Source: Pegea sp. RAD2-039 | Lineage: Eukaryota; Chordata; Thaliacea; Salpida; Salpidae | Reading direction: 5' to 3' | Assembly (NCBI GenBank): GCA_034620365.1 | Contig: JAQGEQ010000192.1 | Location: forward strand, 186,001 to 250,000 | DNA: 64,000 nucleotides | Part shown: one piece after another, positions 34,869 through 47,286 of the stretch | Numbering within the stretch: the first letter of the stretch is position 1 | Layout: each line of letters starts with the position of its first letter | Notes under the pieces: generated by a model | What the model was told of the DNA's origin: nothing | What the model saw: the letters and a program-made list of their open reading frames with translations, nothing else | Databases searched by the model: none | Position numbers and translations under genes: made by a program

Positions 34869-35890
34869 GAAGAGAAAGTCGTGTTTCGATGTGCGCAGAA
34901 ATGGTGCGAAGCCAATTTAGTTGATGATGACCCAGACAAAAAAATAAAGCAACAAAAGGTCCTGTCCACGGTCCGCTTGCCTCTTATCTGTCCAAACAAT
35001 TTACTGAACGTCATAAGACCCACTGGGTTAGTGTCCCCGGACTATTTACTCGATGCAGTTAAGATCCAGTCCTCCGAGCCAGTCAAACAAAACTTACTGT
35101 CCACAAGTGTCCTAAGACCAGATGAAAACGTCGCGACAATGTCCTTCGGTGCATATGTCGTCAACAGTTCGCGTTGCTTGGTGATGAGGCCCCTAGTTGG
35201 GCACAACTTAATGAACCGGACCATTACACAAACCACGAAATAATGACCTTGGACCAGGGGGGTGAAGAGTGAGGCATCAAAGTATGTCTGGGACTTCCTT
35301 CAATTATCAATTGTATCCGCTTGTTGCTATGGAATGATGATTTAAGATCTTATTCATATCCAAACTTCAGTTGATGACCAGACCTGGCAGACAGTTGTGG
35401 ACCATATAGAAGCTTTTTGTAGGTCGTGGCAAGAACTTCGATTCGAACGTCACGTGGTCAGGTACATCCGTGTGGTCGGTACGCGAAGTACAGCGAACAA
35501 ATATTTCCATTTAGTCGCGCTGCAAGCTTGCTTTAGTAGTGAACCAGTTCAGATGCACCATCATTACATCGTTCCTACTACTAATGTGGCCAGTTTGTCC
35601 AAACGCGCGAAAGTCGTAAGTGGCGATCATGATGCTTTGATCAATAGTGACCAGGTCAATTATGAATGGGACTCGGGTCACAACTGCCACCAACTAGACA
35701 GTATCACGGTCCAATTGGCCCAACCATTCGTCCTACACAGTATGAAGTTGTTGCTATGGGATAATGATAATCATGATTACAGTTACTACATCGAGACTTC
35801 ATTGGACAATAAGATGTGGACAAAGGTCGTGGACAAAAGAGGCCTGCAAGTCATGGCAACGTTAGGGATGGAGAAATTGTAGTTTTAAAA
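34869..35890 (+). pseudogene. BTBD9 pseudogene segment, array unit 2
   Basis: Same structure and same disruptions as unit 1. Open pieces are 34881-35243 and 35397-35882. It differs by a six-base insertion giving GDHDALINSD where unit 1 has RDALINSD, and by NYEWDSGHNCHQLDS. Confidence 0.85.
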
Positions 35891-36558
35891 CTTGGAAGTA
35901 ATTTACTATGACGTCATCGACGCGATTTTAATTTGATTTCAGTCGACGACTGCAAGTTGAGATTCCCTTTGATGGTTTCAGCAACTTTTAAATTAGTTTC
36001 TACTGATAATTTACTTGAAGACTGGCCGTCAACTAGCTCTCTACCATCTTAAGTATCTTCTGTTTTGAGGACATCGTAGAAAAATCATTTGAAGAATTCT
36101 ACTTTTCTGTTAGTTACAAAGTCCACGTGACTATTCGTTATACTGACAAAAATTTATGTGATTTGATGTCTTTTAAAAACTGGTAATCTAGTGTTGGTTA
36201 CTAGATGATAACTGTGAATCTTTCATTGTGTTCACTTTGATTCTTCAAGAGTTTTTGAAGATCAGGAAGATAAAGACAATGATTTAATTGACAAGATTCT
36301 TCAAGATCGATTAATCCAGAATTATGGACGAAATTCTTTAAATTTTTTTCCACAAATCGAAAAATGTGGTTTGATTTTTGATGAATTTTTTTCAGTTTAA
36401 TTGTTAAAACTTGATGAAGACTTTGAGATACACTTGCTACAATTTCATCTTCATCAATTTCTATGAACAGTTGCATCGCGTCGCCAACATCTATTTCATT
36501 CTCCTCACTATGCTTCAAGTAAAAACGCGAAAACGCGATTACGTCATCAATAATTGTT

Positions 36559-37580
36559 GAAGAGAAAGTCGTGTTTCGATGTGCGCAGAAATGGTGCGAA
36601 GCCAATTTAGTTGATGATGACCCAGACAAAAAAATAAAGCAACAAAAGGTCCTGTCCACGGTCCGCTTGCCTCTTATCTGTCTCAACGATTTACTGAACG
36701 TCATAAGACCCACTGGGTTAGTGTCCCCGGACTTTTTACTCGATGCAGTTAAGATCCAGTCCACCGAGCCAGTCAAACAAAACTTACTGTCCACAAGTGT
36801 TCTAAGACCAGATGAAAACATCGCAACAATGTCCTTCGGTGCATATGACTTCAACAGTTCGCGTTGCTTGGTGATGAGGCCCCTAGTTGGGCATAATTTA
36901 ATGAACCGGACCATTACGCAAACCACGAAATAATGACTTTGGACCAGGGGGGTGAAGAGTGAGGCATCAAAGTATGTCTGGGACTTCCTTCAATTATCAA
37001 TTGTATCCGCTTGTTGCTATGGAATGATGATTTAAGATCTTATTCATATCCAAACTTCAGTTGATGACCAGACCTGGCAGACAGTTGTGGACCATATAGA
37101 AGCTTTTTGTAGGTCGTGGCAAGAACTTCAATTCGAACGTCACGTGGTCAGGTACATCCGTGTGGTCGGTACGCGAAGTACAGCGAACAAATATTTCCAT
37201 TTAGTCGCGCTGCAAGCTTGCTTTAGTAGTGAACCAGTTCAGATGTACCATCATTACATCGTTCCTACTACTAATGTGGCCAGTTTGTACAAATGCGCGA
37301 AAGTCGTAAGTCGCGATCGTGATGCTTTGATCAATAGTGACCAGGACAATTATGAATGGGACTCGGGTCACAACTGCCACCAACTAGACAGTATCACGGT
37401 CCAATTGGCCCAACCATTCGCCCTACACAGTATGAAGTTGTTGCTATGGGATAATGATAATCATGATTACAGTTACTACATCGAGACTTCATTGGACAAT
37501 AAGATGTGGACAAAGTTCGTGGACAAAAGAGGCCTGCAAGTCATGGCAACGTTAGGGATGGAGAAATTGTAGTTTTAAAA
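36559..37580 (+). pseudogene. BTBD9 pseudogene segment, array unit 3
   Basis: Same structure; open pieces 36571-36933 and 37087-37572. It carries the RDRDALINSD insertion form and the TCTCAACGA variant (CLNDLLNV) shared with unit 4. It keeps the common internal stop and frame breaks. Confidence 0.85.
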
Positions 37581-38249
37581 CTTGGAAGTAATTTACTATG
37601 ACGTCATCGACGCGATTTTAATTTGATTTCAGTCGACGACTGCAAGTTGAGATTCCCTTTGATGGTATCAGCAACTTTTAAATTAGTTTCTACTGATAAT
37701 TTACTTGAAGACTGGCCGTCAACTATCTCTCTACCATCTTAAGTATCTTCTGTTTTGAGGACATCGTAGAAAAAACATTTGAAGAATTCTACTTTTCTGT
37801 TAGTTACAAAGTCCACGTGACTATTCGTTATATTGACAAAAATTTATGTAATTTGATGTCTTTTAAAAACTGGTAATCTAGTGTTGGTTACTAGATGATA
37901 ACTGTGAATCTTTCATTGTGTTCACTTTGAGTCTTCAGGAGTTCTTGAAGATCAGGAAGATAAAGACAATGATTTAATTGACAAGATTCTTCAAGATCGA
38001 TTAATCCAGAATTATGGACGAAACTCTTTAAATTTTTTTCCACAAATCGAAAAATGTGGTTTTGATTTTTGATGAATTTTTTCCAGTTTAATTGTTAAAA
38101 CTTGATGAAGACTTTGAGATACACTTGCTACAATTTCATCTTCATCAATTTGTATGAACAGTTGCATCGCGTCGCCAACATCTATTTCATCTTCCTCACT
38201 ATCCTTCAAGTAAGAACGCGAAAACGCGATTACGTCATCAATAATTGTT

Positions 38250-38706
38250 TAAGAGAAAGTCGTGTTTCGATGTGCGCAGAAATGGTGCGAAGCCAATTTA
38301 GTTGATGATGACCCAGACAAAAAAATAAAGCAACAAAAGGTCCTGTCCACGGTCCGCTTGCCTCTTATCTGTCTCAACGATTTACTGAACGTCATAAGAC
38401 CCACTGGGTTAGTGTCCCCGGACTATTTACTCGATGCAGTTAAGATCCAGTCCTCCGAGCCAGTCAAACAAAACTTACTGTCCACAAGTGTCCTAAGACC
38501 AGATGAAAACGTCGCGACAATGTCCTTTGGTGCATATGTCGTCAACAGTTCGCGTTGCTTGGTGATGAGGCCCCTAGTTGGGCACAACTTAATGAGCCGG
38601 ACCATTACACAAACCACGAAATAATGACCTTGGACCAGGGTGGTGAAGAGTGAGGCATCAAAGTATGTCTGGGACTTCCTTCAATTATCAATTGTATCCG
38701 CTTGTT
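38250..38706 (+). pseudogene. BTBD9 pseudogene segment, truncated array unit 4
   Basis: Open piece 38262-38624, preceded by GTTTAAGAG, the same TAA nonsense change as copy 1 (units 1-3 have GTTGAAGAG). Homology stops abruptly at about 38706, after ATTGTATCCGCTTGTT. Confidence 0.85.
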
Positions 38707-38908
38707 ACATGGTACTATCTTGAGCAGACAAATTTCCTCTAGAAGATGACATAGAAAAGCTCTCTAATTTTCGAGGTGACTTTATTTGAAATCTCTCATC
38801 AATTTTCAGCAACTATCAAATGTGAAGCTCCTAATAATATCCTCCATAAACTAACTGGTACCATGTCAACTTGACACGACCAAACCATACCTGTAGACAA
38901 GCAAAATA
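38707..38908. other. Unique spacer at array end
   Basis: About 200 bp without homology to the unit. It contains an inverted pair ACATGGTAC / GGTACCATGT (about 38707-38716 and 38856-38865). No gene seen. Confidence 0.4.
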
Positions 38909-39058
38909 TTTGGAGGTTTTAAAGAGTCTCGGCAACAAAACGAAATCGTCATTAAAGGTGTAAATAGTCACGCGTTTAAGGTGTTGCTAAGATACGCGTA
39001 CACAAGTAAGCTAAAAGTTGGAGTTAGATATTTGTGTTGATATTCTTGTACTTGCTGA
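38909..39058 (+). pseudogene. Stray BTBD9 BTB-domain fragment
   Basis: Near-identical to 31518-31668 of copy 1 (TTTGGAGGTTTTAAAGAGTC through CTTGTACTTGCTGAT), with a few substitutions. It shares copy 1's frame break around AAAGTTGGAGTTAGAT. The homology ends within 20 bp of the stop codon of the minus-strand SANTA gene. Confidence 0.85.
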
Positions 39059-39078
39059 TCGATAAAAAATCACAAATT

Positions 39079-40404
39079 TTATTTATCGAGGTTCATGATC
39101 TGCTTCGTAGCTAAAGTTTCTTCATCTTCATCAGAACAATCGCTTGTTTCTTCTGCTGCAGCCTCTTGTAGGAGTTCCTGCCAATTTTTTACAGGTACAC
39201 TTAGTTTTTCGGCAACTTTTGGCACTGATGAAAAACTCAGTTTTCTTTTACTACATGCTTTAATTTCCTTTGTGATTTTATCAGCTCTTTTTCTCAAACT
39301 TTCACTTAAATAAAAATCAGCATCGTTTAGAGAAACTTTTTCCGGTGAGCTTATTGAGCTTGCAGATGAAGAACCATTTAATGGATCACTAAAATAAGAT
39401 TCAGAACTTAATGAGCCGTCATCATCAATGAATGAATCTATATTCTTATCAGAGATATCTTCTACATCAGATAAACTTAAAAATGTTTCTAAAGATGTAA
39501 ACATATCTTGCTCTTGTGAATGATTAAAAAGTTCTTTAATTTCTGGTTTCGATTCTTCTTTAACTTTACTACTTGACCAGTTCTTCTGAGTCTTTTTTGA
39601 GTCACTATTAGATCTATTTTCACAACTTTTGTTCCTAGTAATCTGGGTCTTTTTTAAGTCACTATTAGATCTATTTTCCCAACTTTTGTTCCTAGTAATC
39701 TGGGCCTTTTTTGAGTCACTATTAGATTTATTTTCACAACTTTTGTTCCTAGTAATCTGGGTCTTTTTTAAGTTACTATTAGATTTATTTTCACAACTTT
39801 TGTTCCTAGTAGCCTGACTCTTTTTCTTAATCAACATTTTTTTCTTGATTTTAGAACTTTCTTCTAAACTTTTGGTTTTATTTTTCTCCCCACAACTTTC
39901 ATTCAATTTATCTTTTATAGAATTATTTGATATTCTTTTAAGCACAACAGAACAGTCTGAAAGTTTATAGTTACTTTTATCAGAAGACTTTTCATTTTTC
40001 TTTTCTTCAAAAATTTCAAATTGTTCCTTGCTTGGTACAGATTTATTTCTAACAGTACTTTTAGAGTGAGATGATATCGGGTCCATACTTTCAAAAAATT
40101 TTGATTTATAATGTCTGCGAGAAATAGAATGTAACCTTTTATCTTGAAGTAATTCTTTCCAATTTGAAGGAAACCCATCTACAAACTTATCTAAAAACCA
40201 TTTGGGACAGTCTGATCTTTGTCTAAGATGGTTGTCCATTGAGCCCACTAACTTATATCTACCAACCTCAGATGAAACACAAGAATTGCTGCCAGATACA
40301 ATAAAAGGTGTTTTTTGTATCTTCATATCATGACTTGTAATCCCAAACAAAATGATTTTACCATCTTGTAAATGAAGAGACCACTTCCGAAAAATCGTCA
40401 TCAT
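39079..40404 (-). CDS. SANTA-domain protein, MIS18BP1/KNL2-like
   Basis: A 441-aa single-exon frame. Residues about 7-86 form a SANTA domain: starts KWSLHLQDGKIILFGI, has GRYKLVGSM, and ends with the hallmark FLDKFVDGFPSNWKELL. SANTA domains occur in MIS18BP1/KNL2 (with a SANT/Myb domain), which directs CENP-A loading at centromeres. No SANT/Myb domain is seen here, so the assignment is to the domain, and the role is inferred. The middle is Ser/Lys-rich and disordered, with four 19-residue repeats (about 194-269; consensus KKTQITRNKSCENKSNSDS). An acidic Ser-rich part and SVPVKNWQELLQEAAAEE follow. TTTTATAG ends 5 nt before the ATG. AATAAA overlaps the stop codon. It starts either at the first or second of two adjacent Met codons. 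Confidence 0.8.
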   Translation of the reverse strand: MMTIFRKWSLHLQDGKIILFGITSHDMKIQKTPFIVSGSNSCVSSEVGRYKLVGSMDNHLRQRSDCPKWFLDKFVDGFPSNWKELLQDKRLHSISRRHYKSKFFESMDPISSHSKSTVRNKSVPSKEQFEIFEEKKNEKSSDKSNYKLSDCSVVLKRISNNSIKDKLNESCGEKNKTKSLEESSKIKKKMLIKKKSQATRNKSCENKSNSNLKKTQITRNKSCENKSNSDSKKAQITRNKSWENRSNSDLKKTQITRNKSCENRSNSDSKKTQKNWSSSKVKEESKPEIKELFNHSQEQDMFTSLETFLSLSDVEDISDKNIDSFIDDDGSLSSESYFSDPLNGSSSASSISSPEKVSLNDADFYLSESLRKRADKITKEIKACSKRKLSFSSVPKVAEKLSVPVKNWQELLQEAAAEETSDCSDEDEETLATKQIMNLDK

Positions 40405-42282
40405 AAAATCTATAAAATTTCACAACCTTATGAATCCAATAACCGATAATAACCTATTAAAACATTGGTAGCTATTATTTAATTATTTGAAAAATGTCTG
40501 CTGACGACAAATTATTCAGGTCTTGCAGCAAACGCAAAACATTGCAGAAAATAATAAAAAGTTTCAACTGAAGTTTAACATAATTATAGCAGAAAACATA
40601 AGAAAATAAAAATTATGAATAAAAAATACAAGTGAAAAAATGAATAAACTAGATGGACTTGTTAAGGAATTTACTGAAATCATATTTTTTATTGATTCTA
40701 AAAAAAGGAGATTTAATTTGATGTAATGATGGAAATATAAAAGATTAGAAAAAGTTTTAAAAGCTAAGATAAAAAAACATTTAATAACTTTAAATCATAA
40801 TCTATTAGAAAAAGCATTAAATAGTAAGTTTTGAGATAGTCTTAAACCACTTACTTAAAACACTACTCATGTATAATTTTTATTTTATTAAAAAATAAAG
40901 TATAGATAAAAAAAATGAAAATACAATTCATTAAAAATTCAATAAATATAAAATTATTAAATATAATTTTCAAAAAATTAAAAAACACCGTAAATCACAA
41001 TTTAAATATTAAAACAAATTTTTATATAATTTTACAACAGAAATCAAATGTAATAAATTTGTACTTCGAAATACCTTACAAGATTTGAATAATTTATTTT
41101 GAAGATATCAAAAATATATAAAGAAACTTCTGTTAGCAGTAACTAAGTTATCACTAAATAAAAAAATAATAATTTAATCAATCTTTTGACTTGTTGTAGA
41201 AACAAAACGAATACTTAGGAATAAGACTCACGCATATTGTGACATAGTATATGTAGAGAGACAAAAATGGCTTATTTCGACAAAGCGTTTGATTATTATT
41301 ATTTCTGCTGTGAAGATTAAAAATATATTTTTCAAAATTCAAAATCAAAAAAGTTTTAGTGAAAAATTTTTTCCAGAAAAATTTAATTCATGCTAAAGAC
41401 TTTTTCAGCAAGATATTTAAATTTCTTATTCATAGACCTCAAAATAATACAATTATTACATTTGATGAAATTTAATGAAAGCAAGTAATATAATTATTAT
41501 AGCTTATTATAGAAATAAAAATTATAGAGCTTACTTATATATTTAGTAATTATTTTTTTCTTTAATCATTTACAAGCTTGAAAAATAAATATAAATTGAA
41601 CTAAGAAAGGTTTGCTTGAAAGCTTTTAAAGGCTTTCTGCCAATTCTTAATAACTAAATATTTTTTTTTCTTTTGATTTTGTTATATATAAAAATTATTA
41701 TATTTATGGGAATGCGTGTTAGCTCTAACCAGGTATTTATTGCAATAAATAAATGTGTTCTAAACCAAAATTAAATCTATCAATAATTGCTTTAATTGAC
41801 TTAAAATATTGACTTTAAGATTAAACATGGATTTGAGATCTTTTAAATTTGAAAACATTTTATTTAATTAAATTTCATATTTAATTGAGCGAATAATTTA
41901 CCAAAAAACAAACAGATGACAGAAAATGTTGACTTGAACTAAAAAATTGGAAATCAAATTTTGGTTGTACATTTTTAGAATTATATAAGTAGTGTTTACG
42001 TTGGCATTTAAATATTTAGGTTGACATCTAATAAATTAGTAATTTGATAATTATTTTGTACAGCGAGAAGTTTCTTTAATAATCAGCTACAAGCACACGT
42101 AAGGATAATTTTTTTTATTTAGAAGCATTAGAAGATTTGTAGCATATGAAATTGAAGACACATCACATGAAAACTGTAATATACTTGATGTTTCAATAAT
42201 TAGTTATCTAAATTGAGTATCTATAGAAAATTAGATAAAATATTTATGATTTCTATTTTACAGAGATTTGATGGTTGAAGTT
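40405..42282. other. Intergenic, AT-rich, with a LINE tail
   Basis: Spacer between two minus-strand genes (5' side of the SANTA gene, 3' side of the reductase). No open frame of note. Contains a LINE tail remnant at 41708-41754. Confidence 0.4.
41708..41754 (+). mobile_element. LINE 3' terminal remnant
   Basis: GGAATGCGTGTTAGC and TATTTATTGCAATAAATAAAT resemble, with an internal gap, the last bases of the LINE at 13355-13436. Only the terminus is present. Confidence 0.5.
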
Positions 42283-43922
<1,640 letters not shown>

Positions 43923-45858
43923 TGTTGATATCAAATAATTCAAACTAAAGTTTATAAAAATATATTTGCTGCTGAAACAAGTTAAAAAACCTAATAAATG
44001 ATTCTAAAACTATTTTTACACCTAAAAATATTAAACTTTAAATATTTAATGGGTAACTATGACTTGACTTTTCTTTTGTAACAACTTTTGTAAATATTTG
44101 TTTTTCAAAAATTTTATATTCAGCATTCACAAATTCACATTTTGTCATAAATATTTTTCAGATTAGGCGTTTCAGCTTAATAAATATCATCAATTACTCT
44201 TGAAAACATACAAAAGTTTTAATTTATAAAAACTAATTGAAAGAATTCAATAATATTTTCAGTATCAAGTAAAGAAGCTATTATTAAAAATGTGGTTTCC
44301 GTTTCTTTTCAAATTGTAAAGTAGAACCTATATAAGAACTTTTAATACTAAAAGATTCAGTGGATACTAAACAAAATGTTGAGTCTAAGTAGAAATATTT
44401 TTGAGAATTTATTCATAAGTCTTCCAGTTTAATCTTGAATCTAATAATGGGTTAGTATTGAGAAGTTATATTTTCAAATTGATTCTACAAACGTACCTCT
44501 CTATCTGTTTGTAGTTAACTTACGTTTTATATAAATTAAAATCGACTTATTGAGCTGTATGATATGTAAACGAGATTGAAACTAATAAGTCAAAAGGTAT
44601 TGTAAGATGATGATATGGGTTTCAATTAAATAAAGTTTCAACCAGAACTCCTGGCTATAAATCCAAGTTCAATTAGCTCTATCATAAAATATCACAGTAG
44701 AAAATATAAAAATCAATCTTTTTAACTCGCTGCTAATATATTTAAATATGATGTAAAAATGGTTGAATTTGAAACTATATCAAATAAGTACAGTTTCTTA
44801 CAAGTTGTTGCTGTTAGATTTTTTAAAAATCAATTCACTTTTCCGTTAATATTTTTGGAAATGGTATAGAAAAAATCATACAGAATTTATTTAAGTATTT
44901 TTGTTTGACTTTATAAAACAATTTTACTTTTTGAGGAGCGTTTACATAATCATAGAAGTAGACGTTTTGAGAGTAGAAGATGATTTCTAGGCAACTTTAA
45001 TCACCGAGCAAAATATTCATCTACTAGACAAGTTTTTCACGAATCGTGTTTTGACTGGACTTATTTTGTCGGTATAGAAGTTCTTATAGATCGAGATACT
45101 AACTCAATCTTTAAAGGAGTTTAAAAAATTTTCAAACCAAAGCCCTTATCGTGTAGCCAGAATGATGTAGTTGTGTCCGAACTCATTTATTTGGTTTCTA
45201 GAGAGTTTTAACTTGAACAGTAACAGTGGAGATAGAAGTTGTTATTCACTAAAAGAAGCTATCTAAAGATTAATAGATGTTTATGTATCATCGCACATTA
45301 ACCCATCGAAACCAAGACTACATGATCGCCAGTGAGGCTTGGACTTTGTTGAAGGCTTATTTAAAATAGAACTTTTTATTTCTGTGGTCTTCGTCGCATA
45401 TTACGTTTAACGTGGCAGTTAAAGATCTCAAACGAAAAAGTCTTGAAGTGTCACTAGCCTGACAACAATTTATAACATGCTAAGTTAGCGTACTTATCTT
45501 CGTTTTAAAGACACATGCAAGCGCGATATGAAGTTATTACATCTCTACTCTGCAAACAACTGAAAAATAGAGAAGAAAAACTAACATTAAAGAAGATGAA
45601 GAACTGTAGAAACTAGTTTTGATATGTTTAGTTTTTGACACTAATACCTAGGAACAAACCTGGCTCAACTGAAGCAAGTGTGTTTATGCTACCAAATCAT
45701 GATTTCTACATTAAACAGTATTTATTTAATTTAAGAAACAATTTTGAAGATCATAGCAGCATAGAATCAGACATTGAAGAAATATATTAAAAACAATTTA
45801 ATAAAGAAAGTTTACAAGTTACAAGTGTGCAACATATCCAGATATATGACATAAATAA
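43923..45858. other. Intergenic, no gene recognised
   Basis: AT-rich from 43923 to about 44900; 44900-45700 is somewhat GC-richer but every frame is interrupted and no repeat or RNA was recognised. Confidence 0.4.
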
Positions 45859-47286
45859 TCACTTATTAGTGTCCCAGTTATAATTGAAATAAGAAATGCT
45901 ACAAAGATTTTTTTTTATCATCTTTTCCAAATCTCTTTTTTTCTTACTTTCTGGTAAATACTTAGCAATAAATTTTAATAATTCAAGATCTGTATTTCCA
46001 AAGTCAACAGAATACCATTTAAAGATTGCATTTAGTTTAACATGATCTCCAATAACTAAAAAATTTTCATCGGATTCAAGAAAACCAGCGGTAGCTATTT
46101 GAAGTTCTTCCATGACATTTTGAGAAGAGTAAACTCTAACTGCTGGGCAACTTTTAGCTCCACAAACTAAAGCAAAATGAACCAGTGGTTCATGTTCTGT
46201 CAGTGACACTTTTAATCTTGGATCATTAGAACCAAATGGAACAGTTAACTGTAACACTCCTTTTCTGTTAGCTCTCAAAACACCATTTTCAACATCTTGT
46301 AGTGAGTACTCAAGACCTCCTATGTTATATTTAGTATTTGAAAAGAAGTTGAACCTTTGAAGCTTGTTGGTAGGTGTGCCAAGTACTATATTACCTTCTA
46401 TAACCATTGCATTGTAGATATTGATGAAGAAAGCGAGTTTTTGTTCTCTTGAAAGATTTTCAACATCGATTCTTTGCAAATGAGCGGCAAGAAACTGAAA
46501 CTCAGTGAATTTATCACTAGCTTTAATACCATCATAATCAACTTTTAAACCATCTTTAGATAAAAACAAATCAAATAATTGCAGTATGCTGCTTCTGACC
46601 ATTAATCCTAAGTCCTCAGCACTTTCTATTTTCTTGTAAGCAGGTAGGCCTGTGTTCAATGCCACACTGTCACGATCTTCCAGAAATTGATACAATACAT
46701 CATCATATTTGAACATTATGCCAGTAGAAGGATAAACTGAATTCAGAATTTTTTTATCAACAAATGATGAACCAATAGAAATTGCTTTTTCTTCATCGAA
46801 TTGTTTTACTTCAACTAAATAATCCACAAATTCAGATCCTGTAAAAGTTGAGTCAAAAGTCATTAAAAGTTTGCGGCGATTTGATTTAGCTAATTTCGTA
46901 TGAAGATCAGAGATCAATTCCACAAATTCTTCATCTTGCAGAGATTTTTCTTCACCATTACTATTTTGAAGTTCATCAGACTCATTTATGGGTTGAGGTG
47001 CTTCATCTGAAGGTTCTTCATTCATAATTTCATCCAATAAAGCATCAAGTTCTTCTTCACCTAAACCCAAAAGTTCTTGGCTACCACCAACATAAACATC
47101 ATTAAAGAAAATTTGGGGAACTGTACGCTGTTTTGTCAAAGAAATCATCTCGTTTAAACGCGCAGGATATTTTGTGATATTTACTTCATCATAATTAATG
47201 TTCAAATCTTCTAACTTTGCTTTAGTTGTTGCACAATAACGGCAACCATCAATAGTATAGACCAGGACCCGTCCTTTTTGTGACAT
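45859..47286 (-). CDS. Glutaredoxin-DEP-DUF547 multidomain protein
   Basis: A 475-aa single-exon frame. Residues 1-90 are a glutaredoxin: RVLVYTIDGCRYCATTKAKL with the dithiol site C15-R-Y-C18, the cis-proline motif TVPQIF at 55-60, and VYVGGSQELLGL for glutathione binding. An acidic linker follows. Residues about 115-215 are a DEP domain (KLLMTFDSTFTGSEFVDYL, then ISIGSSFVDKKILNSV and FKYDDVLYQFL). Residues about 265-405 are DUF547 (QKLAFFINIYNAMVIEGNI, KYNIGGLEYSLQDVENGVL, DPRLKVS, HFALVCGAKSCPAV). This three-domain order is known in protists, plants/algae and some invertebrates; its cellular role is not established, so a redox-linked signalling function is inference. An AG ends 41 nt before the ATG. 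Confidence 0.9.
   Translation of the reverse strand: MSQKGRVLVYTIDGCRYCATTKAKLEDLNINYDEVNITKYPARLNEMISLTKQRTVPQIFFNDVYVGGSQELLGLGEEELDALLDEIMNEEPSDEAPQPINESDELQNSNGEEKSLQDEEFVELISDLHTKLAKSNRRKLLMTFDSTFTGSEFVDYLVEVKQFDEEKAISIGSSFVDKKILNSVYPSTGIMFKYDDVLYQFLEDRDSVALNTGLPAYKKIESAEDLGLMVRSSILQLFDLFLSKDGLKVDYDGIKASDKFTEFQFLAAHLQRIDVENLSREQKLAFFINIYNAMVIEGNIVLGTPTNKLQRFNFFSNTKYNIGGLEYSLQDVENGVLRANRKGVLQLTVPFGSNDPRLKVSLTEHEPLVHFALVCGAKSCPAVRVYSSQNVMEELQIATAGFLESDENFLVIGDHVKLNAIFKWYSVDFGNTDLELLKFIAKYLPESKKKRDLEKMIKKNLCSISYFNYNWDTNK

Larger units (their letters stand above)
32922..38706 (+). repeat. Tandem array of about 1.69-kb units (3 full plus 1 truncated)
   Basis: Units begin with CGATTAATCCAGAATTATGG at 32922, 34618, 36308 and 37998; spacings are 1696, 1690 and 1690. 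The last stops at about 38706. Each full unit has a spacer, a BTBD9 segment starting VFRCAQKWCEANLVDDD, the discoidin-coding segment, then about 400 bp ending in CAGTCGACGACTGC-containing and TTACTAGATG-containing sequence. Units differ at scattered single bases and a few small indels, indicating recent amplification. Confidence 0.95.
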
